The notes under the pieces were generated by a model. It did not search any database, was not told where the DNA came from, and worked only from the letters and a program-made list of their open reading frames with translations. 64,000 nt of DNA from positions 434,001 through 498,000 of the forward strand of contig JAVHKY010000062.1 of the NCBI GenBank assembly GCA_035079385.1. The letters run 5' to 3'. The position numbers were made by a program, and so were the translations under genes. This DNA is from Aspidiotus rigidus. Taxonomy: Eukaryota; Arthropoda; Insecta; Hemiptera; Diaspididae. This document shows positions 40,364-52,904 of the stretch, piece after piece. Within the stretch, counting starts at the first letter, position 1, and every line of letters begins with the position of its first letter.

Positions 40364-40927
40364 TAGGGCTTTTGACCGTTATTGTTTTTTTCGGTCAACT
40401 CTCAGATTAACTCTCAGAAATTCTTTTTTTTACCGATTAAAAGTCAAAAAGGTCAAACGGTCAAATTTGGGCCTAAATAACGGTTATAACTGTTATAACC
40501 AAAAAATTTTGGTCAACCTATAAATCAATCTTTCAATCATCATGAAAAAAGAGTAAAACTGAAAAAAGTATTGTGCAGATCGCATTCTATAGTGAGAATG
40601 GGGGGGGGGGGAGGGGGCAAAAAACTTCCAGTTTTTGGATATCTGTTGGGGAAAATACAAAATTGTTGGGTTTCAATTAGGTAGTGTGATTCTTTTGGGA
40701 AGCAGAAGTATATGATGTAGAAACTTGACCATTATCTCATTCTGACCGTTATTATTTCGGTCACCATAACTGTTATGACCGTTTTGAGAGTTATTATATC
40801 GGTCAATAACTCTCATGAAACTAGTCACAATTTTGTAAAACGGTTATCGGTCAATGGGTCAAAAGTGATACTTTTTTTTTCGGTCACAGAAAATAACTGT
40901 TAAATAACTGTTAAATTCCAAGCCCTA
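40364..40927. mobile_element. hAT-like MITE, TAGGG termini
   Basis: Starts TAGGGCTTTTGACCG and ends CCAAGCCCTA. Exact 8-bp duplication ATGATAAG (40356-40363, 40928-40935). Interior AACGGTTATAACTG repeats as in 7919-8236. Confidence 0.8.
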
Positions 40928-40979
40928 ATGATAAGAAAAATGTAAACAAACGCCAAGTGTTAAAGCCTTTTAGTCCTTT

Positions 40980-41905
40980 CCAGTTAAGAGTGTCAGTAAA
41001 AATCAGTGCTGGTAAGCCGAAGCCGATGAACGGCTTAGCAGCAGCAGCAGCAGCCAGGGTTTTTGAGCTAATTAAGCAGTTCATTAGCCTTTCATAGTTT
41101 TGGAAGAAAGCCAATTAGCAGATAACAGCCGTTCCTAAATGGCTGCTTTTCACTTTTTCTTTTTTCAGTCTTTTTCCCCTCTTTCTATTTTTTGCTTTTT
41201 TCATTTTCACTCTCTCTGCAGGCGGTGGCAGGGAGGGCATAGCGGAAAGAAAAATAAAATCAAACCAAAGCGCTAAAGCCAGAAGCGACAAGCCCGCATA
41301 TCATATCAACTTATCAAGTGTACGAGGGAAAGCCATTTACGTGAACCGCAAATTTATTTAGATTATAAAATATTGAAGAATAGATCAGAAGAAATTCATG
41401 TTATTACACTCCAGAAAAAGTAAAAAACAAAGAGTATCCTGGTAAGAAGTGCAGGGCCAGGCTGTCATAACTCATAATTCATCAATTCATAATGATTTTA
41501 TAATATTTTGTATTTTTCAGTCACAAGTCATGATTGACTAATATTATAAACTCAAAATCATGTGAAAATGATATTCAATACTCCTTGCAAAATTTCATGT
41601 TAAATTGACATACAACTTGCAAATTAAGCCGTTAGCCGTTCGCAAAAAACTTTAGGCAGCCATTAAAATTACAAAAAAGCTGATAAAAAGCCAATCAAAA
41701 TCACAAACGTCTTTCAAGCTAATGGCAGCAGCTTAAGCCGATGGCGAACGGCTTACCACCCCTGAATTATTTCCTTCGGAAATTGCAAAATTTGCACTGA
41801 GAGCGTCGAGCAGCACGACGCTTCTCGTCTCTCATTGGCCGTGAAATTGACGCACCAGAACTCAAACGTTGTGGTCGCCTTTTGAATTACTGACACTCTT
41901 AACTG
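40980..41905. repeat. Nested inverted-repeat elements
   Basis: CCAGTTAAGAGTGTCAGTAA at 40980-40999 is inverted at 41886-41905. Inside, CAGTGCTGGTAAGCCG (about 41004) and CGGCTTACCACCCCTG (about 41764) form a second pair of hAT-like ends. No ORF. Confidence 0.6.
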
Positions 41906-41948
41906 GTATGGACTATACACTCTGTACGCTACACTCACACTCTCTTGC

Positions 41949-42100
41949 AAGCATAAGCGTCGTTCACACTAGCGTAATTTTCCGCGTTATATCACATAAC
42001 GCCGAAAGTTGAACCGGTCCAACCCCAGACCAGGAAAATAAAAATAACGCGGCGTTATCGACTGTAACGCGGAAAATAACGCTAGTGTGAACGACGCTAT
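41949..42100. repeat. Short MITE
   Basis: GCGTCGTTCACACTAGCGT at the left and ACGCTAGTGTGAACGACGC at the right, with TTTTCCGCGTTA stems. Confidence 0.7.
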
Positions 42101-42765
42101 ACTTACATCGTGTGTACCAGCCTTAATGGACCATGCGTGTTGGCACGTTCTGAAAACGTCATGAACAACCCCACCCATATTTGTGAAGCACCTTTTACCC
42201 CAGTTTACCGTATTTGTTCAAAACAAACTATCGATTCCCATAATAAGAAATGCTTGGGAACGTTTGATCACACATTCTTATTTAAATGTAAGAAGAAAAT
42301 AGGAAAAGAAAAGTTCATATTTAGAATCTGAAAGTGCTGAAGTATTCATAAATGTATCTGTAATTCTTTATTTATCTTTCGTTTTCAAATATCAACAAAT
42401 GATCGATACGTCCTGTGTATTTCTTATGGAGTTAATTTTTGTTTTGAACACAAACGGTAAACTGGGATAAGATTGTGTTAAAGTGGGGTTACGAAAAAAT
42501 ATGACGTTTGTAACGAGAGGATGTGCGAAGTACTAATCAAAAGTCAGTTCAGCGTATGCGGAGTGTTTACTACTGCTTGTAGTTTTAGGCTTATATAGAG
42601 TGTTAATGATCTAGTATATTATGTAACATAGACATATCCTGCGTGTTATTCTAACCTCCATTTGACCATTCTGTAAATAATTGTAAGAACATGATGCTTT
42701 ACATTATTATTATGTATTTTGTTTCACAGTTGTGACTCACTTCAGTTGTATCCTACAAGTCAATA
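42101..42765 (+). other. Upstream region of par-6
   Basis: Contains a diverged MITE fragment (CGATTCCCATAA, about 42231-42430) and probable par-6 5-prime UTR or upstream intron. No other gene. Confidence 0.4.
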
Positions 42766-44878
42766 ATGGAACTGGTGTTTGTTAAAAGTGAGGTTAGTTT
42801 CGATGTTATTTTTCATCCAGAGATATTTTAGTCTCAGCGTTCGTACATTCTTTATCTAATGATCACATTCCTTATTTTAATTACAAAAATGTCATGATAA
42901 CTCTTATCATTGTTTCAGTTCGAAGCCGAGTTTCGTCGTTTCACTTTAAAGCGATCAGATACTGAAACGTACGAGGATTTTAGGTCATTTCTAGAGAAGA
43001 TGCATAAACTGAATGAATTAGCCTTCATAATTTCCTATGTGGATCCGAAGGACGATGATATCCTCCCGATTAATAATGACGACAATTATGCTAGAGCTTT
43101 ACTGACTGCTAAACCTCTACTCAGATTAATAATAAGGAGAAAAGGTGAGTAATATATTTTTCAAAGTGCCTACTTTAATCTGAGTATGGTAACATCAAAT
43201 CGGGGTTATTTATGTTGCAGGAGAAAGTATGGAGGAGCTGAATGGGTATGGCACGATGAAACCACGTAATTTTATATCATCGATACTCGGTCGTACCCCT
43301 GGGAAGTCTAAGTCGCATCTCTGGATTTCAAATCCTCACGACTTTCGTCAAGTACTAATCTTGTAAATATGAAAACGTTGATTAATTACAGTTATTTATA
43401 TATTTTATTGTGATTTTTTTAAAGGTATCAGCGATTATCGATGTCGATATTGTGCCAGAAACGTGTCGACGTGTACGCTTATTGAAACATGGCTCCGATC
43501 GTCCTTTAGGTTTTTACATAAGAGACGGTATTAGTGTTCGCGTCACTCCCTCTGGTTTGGAAAAACTTCCAAGTATTTTTATATCGCGTCTTGTTCCTGG
43601 AGGCTTGGCTGAGAGTACTGGTTTGCTCGCAGTTGATGATGAAGTGCTCGAAGTTAATGGAATCGAAGTAGCTGGGAAAACGTTGGATCAAGTGAGTGGT
43701 AGCTTACTTCGTTTCCTTGTCTCACTGTTTTCCCAATTTATTTGAAATCGAAAATGAAAGAGTTTAATAAATTGACTTTTCGAAAGCTTGTAAACTTTAC
43801 AAAAATACGGCAACGTTTTTTAAAACCCTACCTAATTGTAAAGAAGGCTTCTTCAACCTGTTATTTGTGATTGTTCCGTATCATTACTCAGCTCTAGAAC
43901 AAATCGAGATGTATCAAAATCAATTTCAGAGAAATATTATTTGAAGGAGTGTCTTGAAATTATTCAATCTGTTCGGCTTTCTAACGTAACATCAAGAATT
44001 TTAAAGAAAATATTCGATTTTAGACTCTTCAGTTGATGTCGAAAGTTATCTTGGACGAACTTTTAATAAGTATGATATACCGGAGAAATAACACAAAAGG
44101 GTGACAAAAAACCACCTTTATTTGACTCTCTAGATTCGAGAGAAGAAAATGCCGAAGAACTAACTTCAAATATATCTTATAATACTGGAAAGTCTGTAGC
44201 GGCTACTTTTTTCATGTATTAAAAACCAAAAACTTTATTACCTTTCTTTTCTTTCTTTTTTCTTTGTATTTTCCGTGGGAAATTTGATTTTGTATTGGCT
44301 GTTTAATGATCCTATTGTAAGTAGTGTTATTTTTGCGTTATTCATAATAGACAAATTGACATATACCAGAAACCGCCGGCTCATAGCCTTTTCAAGGGCA
44401 ATTGTCGAGATTTCAAAGTTGATTGAGGGGAAGTTTATCGCTTTTCGTCCTTGCTCAAGAGCTGTTGATAAATTTCGAAGGACTCTTTCTCCAAAAAATA
44501 TTAGAGATGATTTAAAATTAAACTGACTGACCTTTTTGACATCAACAGATATGGTACTATGTTCTATAAGTTCTAAAGACGGGAAACAGTATTCTATAAG
44601 GAAAGTTTGAATAAATGAAAAGGAGCCTATTGATGAATCCTTGATTAATACTAGTATTGATGATATCTTCTGTAAAGGTTACCGACATGATGGTGGCGAA
44701 CAGTTCAAACCTGATCATTACTGTAAAACCGGCCAATCAGAGGACAACGTTATCAGCGCCACGTCGGGGTTCAATATCCCGAGTATCTCAATTGTCTACG
44801 GGATCTGCTCAGAGTGCAGCTACGACCACGAACACGTCCGAAGATGACGATCAGGACGAAATAGTGAGCTTTACGTGA
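42766..44878 (+). CDS. par-6: Partitioning-defective protein 6 (PB1-CRIB-PDZ)
   Basis: Cell-polarity scaffold of the Par complex that binds aPKC through PB1 and Cdc42-GTP through the partial CRIB, at the cortex. Exons: 42766-42792 (MELVFVKSE), 42919-43144 (PB1: [29 protein letters not shown]), 43221-43351 (hinge and semi-CRIB start, ISNPHDFRQ), 43425-43691 ([66 protein letters not shown]) and 44678-44878 ([20 protein letters not shown], acidic tail ending EIVSFT). All phases join, giving 283 aa, slightly short for the family. The ATG at 42766 is the first in the exon after an in-frame upstream stop. The 986-bp intron before the last exon holds unrecognised debris. Confidence 0.93.
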
Positions 44879-47138
44879 CCGCTTAGATACATTTAATTTT
44901 ATTTTTATTGCAACAAATTTTACTCCCAAAACATGAGTTTTTTTAATGTCCTTTATTAATTTACTAATATTTTATTCACCCGATCGAATTGAAAATTTTG
45001 ACTCTGGGGTTGTTATAAAAATCATTCTCTATGCTTTTGTATGCATCTTCCGGCGTGAAATTTAACTACGTTAACATCAATCGTCTGTCTAGTTCTTACT
45101 TTATTGGTAATGATTCGAATGCCAATCACGCCGTTTCGGTTCATTGAATTTTACAGAGCTTATGTAATCGTGTTCAGAGTCCCATTGATATCATGTCACT
45201 ATTGATGGTAATTGCAGTATTTTTTTTTATGGATTTCCAATTCACGAATTGGGACAAAGGTAAAAATTGAAAATTTATTTTCCTATATTCCAGTATTTTT
45301 ACAAATTACTTACTATTCTCTTTATTTTGACAATAATAACAATCTTCAGTTTGTATGGTAAGTTTATACTGAATATCAATGTGTGTATTTTTATACAAAT
45401 GTGATAAAAGTTTCTATTACCTATCCGCCCATTATCAATGTAATCGTGTTTTATCGCATTTTATAGATCAACGTGTGTATTTGTTTTATACCTATCATTA
45501 ATTCTAAGTTTCTTTATTTCTTTTTTATGTGTTTACGTGTATTTGATTTGTTTGATGGTAGAAGAATGGATAGAAACTTAGCTTTTCTTAGTCATGTATT
45601 CTACCAGAACAACCAGTTACGTCTTGAATTGATTAGAGCTTAGTGTGCATGTGCCGATTTTGGGGGGTTCATTTTAGGTACAGTGTACGAAAGTTGTTCA
45701 ATTTTAATATAGATATCATTTGTGCCTTTGTATGTATGTATTTATGTATGTACATCATCTAGAATACGTTTTGTTTGTTCGTTTGTTAGTTTCTCTCTTC
45801 TCCCTGATGATCCTACGTAATATTTTGCGCTCCAACACTCCGTATTTTAGGGTAGAAATATTCTCGGATGTTCATCTTGAGCTCAGAATATTATGTTAAA
45901 ATTGCTTTCCATAAAAATTTCCTTGTTGAACAACCTACTAAGTTTATGTGTGCGTCATTTCATGTATCGATCATAGATTGTGTTTTTGAAGTACACATGT
46001 GTATTTTGGTTTATGTAAGCACTCACATATCACTCGTTGCAAGCCAAAGACAGTGATCAATATTCATGAAAATTTATGTCAATCACTTCTTGTATCAGAT
46101 CTAATCGATAAGAATTTGAAGTGAAAAGTGATCATTAGAGTAAAAGTACGTTTCTTTCTATCACAGGCTTGTTATTTTCTCGTCTGCCCCCGTATTTCTT
46201 TTGTTATCGTCAAATCATGGGCGCAATTTCTTTTTGATGTTTGTCAAGAAATGTATTCATGTGTTTCAAACCTTACTATATTATAATTATTACGTAATTA
46301 TACCGGTGAGTTGCTGCATTGTCATATTTATTATTCATGCTCATCTTTTTTCTAGTAACCTTCATTACTGTTATTTTCTTGATTGAATATCTGTTTTCAA
46401 AAGTTCTCAATTGTACCACGCCACATACTCGTCAATAGAAAAGTGCCTTTTGAAAATGTTGGTGTATGGAAGATTGAATGTACATATTTTCTGAATCGTC
46501 CGTCAATCTTCATAAGTTTCCGCGTGTATGATATTGCCCTGTCTACATTTGTCCTGGTCATGATCATTGAGTTACTTATATACGATGGATTACTGATACG
46601 GACCAATCTAAACGTGTATTGCGATAATCGCGCTTGAGCTATGAAATTCTCCTTTTTCTTTCGACAACGAATCAGTATAAATGATGTCAAAAATAGCGAC
46701 TGTTGATATGTGTATTATGTACATGTACATCATCTCTCTTCCCTAACATGCCTCCGCCTAGACAGACTTCTGACAAACTACTGGTTGCTAATTACATTGT
46801 TTGACCATTGAACTTTAATATGCTTGTGAGCTTTTCTTATTCATTGTACAGAATGATAGCGGATTTGTCTCTCGCATTCTAACAGCGACCACTAACGTCA
46901 CTATTTCGACTTTCGATCAAGCTATCGAAATTGAATTATCCAAGCTGTAGAAACTAGGGCCTCTCGCTATGACGTCACATCACGCAAAATCACAAACCTC
47001 GCTCAGACCAAGGTTATTAGAATACTACGTGTACAGGTTGTCTCGTTCTTCTTCTTCTTACTACCGGGAGGACAAAATGCTGCCGCTCGCCCGCTCCATA
47101 AGAACGTATGTTAAATTTGTATTTTTCAAAGAAAGATA
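44879..47138 (+). other. Long flank after par-6, no gene seen
   Basis: AT-rich, probably par-6 3-prime UTR at the start. The several 60-97-codon frames have no family resemblance or splice support. Confidence 0.4.
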
Positions 47139-47486
47139 CCGTAAGGTCGGGCTACTTTGCAAGTATTTTTGATGGTTCTCAACTTTGGCGCGCTCTAGCG
47201 TTCATTGTATGCGTTAAAACATAGTCATATTCATACTTGAAATGTGGGTCTTGGTGAGGTGCCTCACGTGCGCCAGAAAAAAAAGTATCGATTTTTCATA
47301 TTTCTGGAAATACCAGGCATTGTAAAAAACTTGCAAAGTAGCCCGCAGGGTGGGCTACTTTAGACCCATGTATTTTAAATGTAGTCTGGGTGAAAAAAAT
47401 CATCAAAACTGGCGCCTATTTTTCGTATTTAATCTAACACGGTGCAAAGTAGCCCGCATTTCTAAAGTAGCCCGACCTTACGGTAA
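47139..47486. mobile_element. MITE with CCGTAAGGTCGGGCTACTTT termini
   Basis: Begins (TA)CCGTAAGGTCGGGCTACT and ends with the complement plus TA. TA flanks on both sides suggest a Tc1/mariner-type MITE. Confidence 0.68.
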
Positions 47487-47957
47487 CTCGAGAGCGTCTC
47501 AATGGATTTCTTTGAAATGACCCGCGTTGGAAAGGAAATTTTATGGAGAATAAATTATATCCTCTTCAATTTAACACTAAAAGCATTTTTTTCCGAGTTA
47601 TCCGGTGATAATTGTACTGAAGATTTCTCGTTATCACGTCGCGGCTGCGTGCTTGTACGTTGTCTGTATAGGCAGATTGAATTTTTTCATACAACTCATT
47701 CCTCTGCAGATAGTGTGGCGGATACCACAATAATTATAACTGGTAATTACGGTAATTAGAATAAGAAGCAATAAACGGATTAACGGTTCACGAGTTTCTT
47801 TATTTGGACGGATTACAGAGTAACATCTCTCACATGGTTTTACAGTTGAGACTTGAGGGTAGTGGGTAATGGTACTAGTGATGGGCAAAAACCAATAGTT
47901 TGAAACTACGGATAGTCCGATAGCCTTTCTCCTGACACTATCTATAGTCTGTTCCAC
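47487..47957. other. Intergenic, no gene seen
   Basis: Repeat fragments (GTTGGAAAGGAAATTTTATGG as in 7150-7170). Overlapping short frames on both strands are not supported. Confidence 0.35.
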
Positions 47958-48447
47958 ATATAGATACCTAAAAGAGACAAGATAGCTAACTCTCCATATG
48001 CGCTGTGTTAAAATCCGGTACCCGATTTTTGTCGAGCTAATTTACGTGCCGAGAGATAGCGCCACTGTATTGTAGGGCTAAGTTAACATTGCGCTTATGG
48101 ACGTTTTTCAGTATTCATCAATTATCTCGGAAACCGTTTATTTTTACAAAAAAATGAAAAGAACAAAATTTATTCCCCTTGTAATTTCCTATCGTATGAG
48201 ACCTATTTCATATTTTGAAAAAAAAAAATTCAAATTAGGTCTCATTTGATAGGAAATTACAAGGGGAATAAATTTTGTTCTCTTCATTTTTTCATAAAAA
48301 TGAACGGTTTCCGAGATAATTGATGAAAACTGAAAAACATCCATAAGCGCAATTTTAATTTAGCCCAAGAATACTGTGTCGCTGTGTTGGCGTGCGGTGG
48401 AACACTAGAACTAACGAAGTTAGCTATCTTGTCTCTTTTAGGTTATA
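47958..48447. mobile_element. MITE family B, copy 2
   Basis: Near-identical to 10834-11324. Flanked by GTTCCAC at 47951-47957 and 48448-48454. Confidence 0.82.
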
Positions 48448-48500
48448 GTTCCACGTAAGAATAGAATTTTTCAACTGTCACACTGGCTAGCTGCCGGGTG

Positions 48501-48755
48501 CATTGACTATATACACTTCGTAAGCAGACGTACAAACCTATTGTTAAAATGTTGTCGGTTTTCGGACGCACGTTGGAAACAAATAACAGATCGCGTCAGA
48601 TGTTAAGACGTGGGTGTAACAGAGAGGGATGTATGTTCTCTCTCCTTTGCACCAACGGTTAACACCCAGCGCACTCAGGTAGCAGTTTCCAACGAAACGA
48701 CAACTCTTTTAACAAAAGGTTTGTACGTCTGCTTACGAAGTGTATATAGTCAATG
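48501..48755. mobile_element. hAT-like MITE family A, copy 3
   Basis: Inverted relative to copies 1 and 2. Exact 8-bp duplication GCCGGGTG at 48493-48500 and 48756-48763. Confidence 0.85.
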
Positions 48756-48763
48756 GCCGGGTG

Positions 48764-49321
48764 TCTTTAACGCGCTATGACGTCGACAGGATAAACGTCT
48801 GTTCACGCCGTTCACGGCACAGTTACCGAGTTACGTACAGACGCTGACGCGCGTCCATCTCTACGCGCGTCAGTGTGTGAGATGAGCGAGAGCAACTGCC
48901 AATTCTCTATTCTATATTATTCTCTATTAATTTTTTCGGCTCTGGCTGGATGGACTATTGATAGAAGGAGAACGGTGGAAAAAGAAGATACGCTACAAGA
49001 TTACTAATGATAAAAAAAATCAATCATTCTCGCTCCATACTCCTCTGAGGAAATTTTCGAAGTTGAACATCTCCATTGAAAACAGAGAATTATAATATTA
49101 CTATCACATTCTGGTTCTTGATGCTAATTTCATTTTCGCACAAATTTATATTCTGAACGCTAAACTTTTATGAAACGGAATAACTAACCAATTTTCAGTT
49201 TTGCAGGAAGAATTTGATTCGAATTTGATATTGTTCTTATAAGTAGGTTCTCTTATCGAGCATTTATAAAATTTTGTAGTGGTGATAAAACTTTCTTCAA
49301 ACCGTTGGGTTGATTTGGACG
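48764..49321 (+). other. Upstream region of UBE2C
   Basis: No ORF; probable promoter and 5-prime UTR of the gene starting at 49322. No TATA box picked out. Confidence 0.4.
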
Positions 49322-50689
49322 ATGTCACAAAGCAGTAATTTCTTATCCAATAGTCGACCTCTCACTTCTCTTTTAAAAGAAGACAAATCAAATAAGAAGC
49401 ACGATTTGGGACCAGTTACAAAGAGGTAAGTTTACACTGGTCTGACAATTTTGCGTGATTTTTCTAGATTTCATGAAATAGAAAAAGACATTCATTGTTC
49501 TGATCTTCAAATACATTTGTTAGCTTCGTTGATCTTGTACTTATTTTTTGACACCATAGTTTAAAACGCAGATAATTGTATTGCAGGATCATTATTAACT
49601 ACATTTAATGAAAATTGATGACCTACGCAAATAGATATTACTTTCCTGAATGATGCTCTGTGTTTACTTGGTAGTTAGTAATGATTTCGATTTCTATTTT
49701 CAGGTTACAAACGGAATTGATGACTTTGATGGTTAGTATGGGTGTTGTTCCTCGTTTGAAGTCGCGTTCTTATTATGTCACTATTGGTTTGTTACCGCTT
49801 TTTCTGTTCCTCAACTTCTAAGTTCTAACCAAGACTTCGTCATTTTCTTCGTTGAGTCTTGTCTATCTTCAAGAATTGTGTAACCCTGATTTATCCTTTA
49901 TCTCTTACAGACTGCTGGAGAAAAAACAGTTTCAGCTTTCCCGGATGGTGAAAATTTGTTTTACTGGGTTGCCACAATAAGTGGTCCAGTCGATACCGTG
50001 AGTACTAGAAGAGTCATATCCAACATTTGTTTTATTCTTGTTTTTTTACGATGTTGACTCTCAGAATATTTATAGGTCTATGATGGCTTAACGTATAAAT
50101 TAAGAATAGAATTTCCACCCACGTATCCCTACACTGCTCCCAATGTTCGATTCACAACTCCATGTTTCCATCCAAATGTTGATAACCAAGGAAACATATG
50201 TTTGGATATTTTGAAAGAAAAATGGTCTGCTTTATATGATGTCCGCACTATTCTAATTTCTATACAGTCACTCTTGGGAGGTAAGTTGATACTCTCTCGA
50301 CAACCGTATGAATCGCTGATCCTTTCGCTTAACAACTTACCAATATTTATGAAAATTAGAACTGATACAAAACACGATTCTACTTGTGAATTATTTTGAA
50401 GGTACTAACCCAAGAATAATGTAATAATTTTGCATATCCTGGGAGAGTCATATAATTCATCAATTGAATGATCTTTGTATGATATTTTGAATTCTTCTTT
50501 TCGTTTTGTACATAAAGGAAGAGTTTATGTTGTGTATTGCTACATGAGGTAATATCAAGTTTTTTTCTTCTTACAGAACCAAATAATGACAGTCCTCTGA
50601 ATCAATATGCAGCTAGTATGTGGTCTAATCAAAAGGAATATAAGAAACATTTGCACGAATCATTTATCAAGAACAAAAGTTTGTCGTAA
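49322..50689 (+). CDS. UBE2C: Ubiquitin-conjugating enzyme E2 C
   Basis: E2 that works with the anaphase-promoting complex to start ubiquitin chains on cyclin B and securin (Drosophila vihar, human UbcH10). Exons 49322-49425, 49704-49731, 49911-49997, 50076-50280 and 50577-50689 join in phase to 178 aa. Signatures: [35 protein letters not shown]; the active-site block [19 protein letters not shown] with the catalytic Cys; [17 protein letters not shown]; and NQKEYKKHL. The N-terminal extension typical of E2C is present. An open frame reading past the 50280 donor is intronic. Downstream it converges on KXD1 with about 430 bp between stops. Confidence 0.95.
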
Positions 50690-51122
50690 TGTTTTTTTCA
50701 CGACTTCCTAATTTACCATATGTATCGTTGTCAAGAACAGTAAATAATATTGGCTATTTTAAATGTGTCTATGAAAATTTTTCTGTGCCTAATGCCATTG
50801 TACAGTCAATCGTTATTTAGTTTTATTTACCCGTTTAGTCATAACTGAGGTAAAAAATTAACTTGACTGTCATAGGAGAGGACAAATATATATCCATGAA
50901 TAAGTTTTGGTGAATTAATGTAAATTCTTAGGAATAAATTTTCTTTAATCATAGAAAAAAAGTTAGCAATTCGTTTATTAAGTTGGAAATTACTACAAAG
51001 ACTCTTGATTATGATGTTATTTAAAATCTGAAGAAAACAACGCGGTTACAAATTATACTTGTTTCTTCGAGTAACTTCGTAATTAGAATACCGCTAAGAT
51101 GCCGGTCACGATTTCGGTTTCT
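50690..51122. other. Shared 3-prime intergenic region of UBE2C and KXD1
   Basis: Convergent genes; several AATAAA-like signals (AATAAATTTTC near 50932). No other feature. Confidence 0.5.
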
Positions 51123-51951
51123 CTAGGATGTACTATGGCTGGTTGCGACTTCTCCAGTGGATTGTTCAGATAATGACTTGATATCTGAATGAACGAAGAA
51201 TTTGATAAAAATATTGCACTTACGAAGAATGTTGTCGGATGCACTTGAACTGAATCACAAATGGTGCAATATCGCAGTCGATGGTGTGAGGCGAATTAAT
51301 GAGAGCTACTTACCAAGTAGTAACGTTACTTACCTTTATCATGAGAAATACCAATATTGGATTTTACATTGAAGCTGATCTCTGAATCTTCATTGTCATT
51401 CTTCGATTCTTCCACTAATGTCATAATTTTGGATGATGTGGCTATAAATAAGAATTTAAAAGAGAGACCGACACGAAACGAGAAATGAATTTCAAACAAA
51501 AGTATTAAATAAAGAAGATCACCTCTCACACTTTTTGGAAATTGACTTTGTAACCTGGCCTTGAGAATATTGATTTTCTTGAAGGAGTAATCTAAATCTT
51601 TTTTAATATCGATTAGAATTTGCTTGTAATTTTTGAACTGTTGACTAGCAACCGTCAACCTGGAAGCTGACAATGCATTACAATTGAAGAGCATCTCATT
51701 TGTCTTTTCAAATCTCTGTAATCTAAAATCGAAGACACGGAATAATGGTGATGATAATGTTCAAACCATCTTTCTCAGTCTCTTGGAAAGTACATCTGTT
51801 TTTGAGCTCTAATCATTGATTCCACGTCCTGTTGGTCAACTAGACCTGCCAATCCTTGAATGAATACTTCTGATGCCGTGTAATTCTGAAAGCATTCGAT
51901 GCTTCCGTCGTCAGTATCGACAGGTGAATGATCAGAAATTTCGGAAGCCAT
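51123..51951 (-). CDS. KXD1: KxDL motif-containing protein 1 (BORC subunit)
   Basis: Small coiled-coil subunit of the BORC/BLOC-1-related complex that positions lysosomes. Exons on the minus strand: 51794-51951 (MASEISDHSP, VDQQDVESMIRAQKQ), 51523-51722 (LQRFEKTNEML, SASRLTVASQQF, IDIKKDLDYSFKKI: the KxDL motif), 51334-51441 (acidic TLVEESKNDNEDSE) and 51123-51184 (SLSEQSTGEVATSHSTS, stop TAG). All phases join to 175 aa, typical of the family. The ATG at 51951 follows stops in frame. Confidence 0.9.
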
Positions 51952-52355
51952 TTCCTAAGAAAATGGAGAACAAGATATAACCACAGATTTTTTTATAAGA
52001 GAATACTAATACGCATTGAACCAACAAAATAACACTTGCTGTCGTGAATGAGTTACAAACTGATAATGGAAGTAAATTTAATCTCATATTATGGTCAATT
52101 AGAGTTGGTATAGTATGCCTGTATGCGTAAAGAAGTTGAAAAGCTAAAATTTGCAACCTGCAAGTGTCCTGGTCTGCAATAAGCAAGAGTGCATTCTGAT
52201 ATGTCGCTCCTACGATTTCGTCGTCGCCCGGAGCGTTCCGAAAACCGTGGAGTGACACCGGGTGACATTTATGAACCGTTCTACGTTGGTGAAGTCCCTC
52301 ATTTAAGAGCGACCAATCAGAATTCAGCTTCTGTTTATTCACGAGGCATGAACCC
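51952..52355. other. Upstream flank of KXD1
   Basis: Probable KXD1 promoter. The 141-codon reverse frame (51932-52357) overlaps the KXD1 start and shows no family features. Confidence 0.35.
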
Positions 52356-52555
52356 AAGGTGAAGGTGTTTGAAAAGAGGTGTGCTCAGCTCAATGTAAAC
52401 AACAAGGCGCTACATCAGCTGATCTCCATTTTAAAAAATGTAAAAACGGAACCGGGTGCTGTCACTCGGTTCTGCGTCTCATGGATTTTTAAATGTGCAT
52501 GCGGGTTGCGTTTTGTTTACAATCGAACTGAGCACACCTCTTTTCAAACACCTTG
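52356..52555. repeat. MITE with AAGGTGTTTGAAAAGAGGTG termini
   Basis: Perfect 26-bp-class inverted ends at about 52357-52391 and 52526-52555. Non-coding. Confidence 0.7.
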
Positions 52556-52904
52556 GGCATGAACCACTTCCAAGCGCTCATTTTTTGTACTCCAGTATCA
52601 ATTGTTGTTCTCCGACCTTTCGATATCAGTATGCGACGTGCAATATAGAACATCGACTCGATTGTTTTATACTACAAAGAGAAAAGCAGTTTTTGTGTAA
52701 TGATGTAAATGAGTTGGTGATCGTGTTTTCTTTTTTGATTTGCGACGTGATATATCGGTATTGGATAATTTTGGATGATTTTAATAACGAATTTTAAAAC
52801 GTCACATAACGTCATATAATATTCGCTACAGTCTGCTGAGCAGCTGGAACATGATCAAATTTTTGAAAATATTATGATAGGTGATAAATGATAACGCATG
52901 ATGA

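Noticed and set aside
46397..46690. 97-codon reverse ORF after par-6
   Set aside because: Overlaps a plus-strand frame of equal quality in AT-rich DNA; no splice or family support.
51932..52357. 141-codon reverse ORF upstream of KXD1
   Set aside because: It overlaps the KXD1 start in another frame and lacks any recognisable motif; probably chance.
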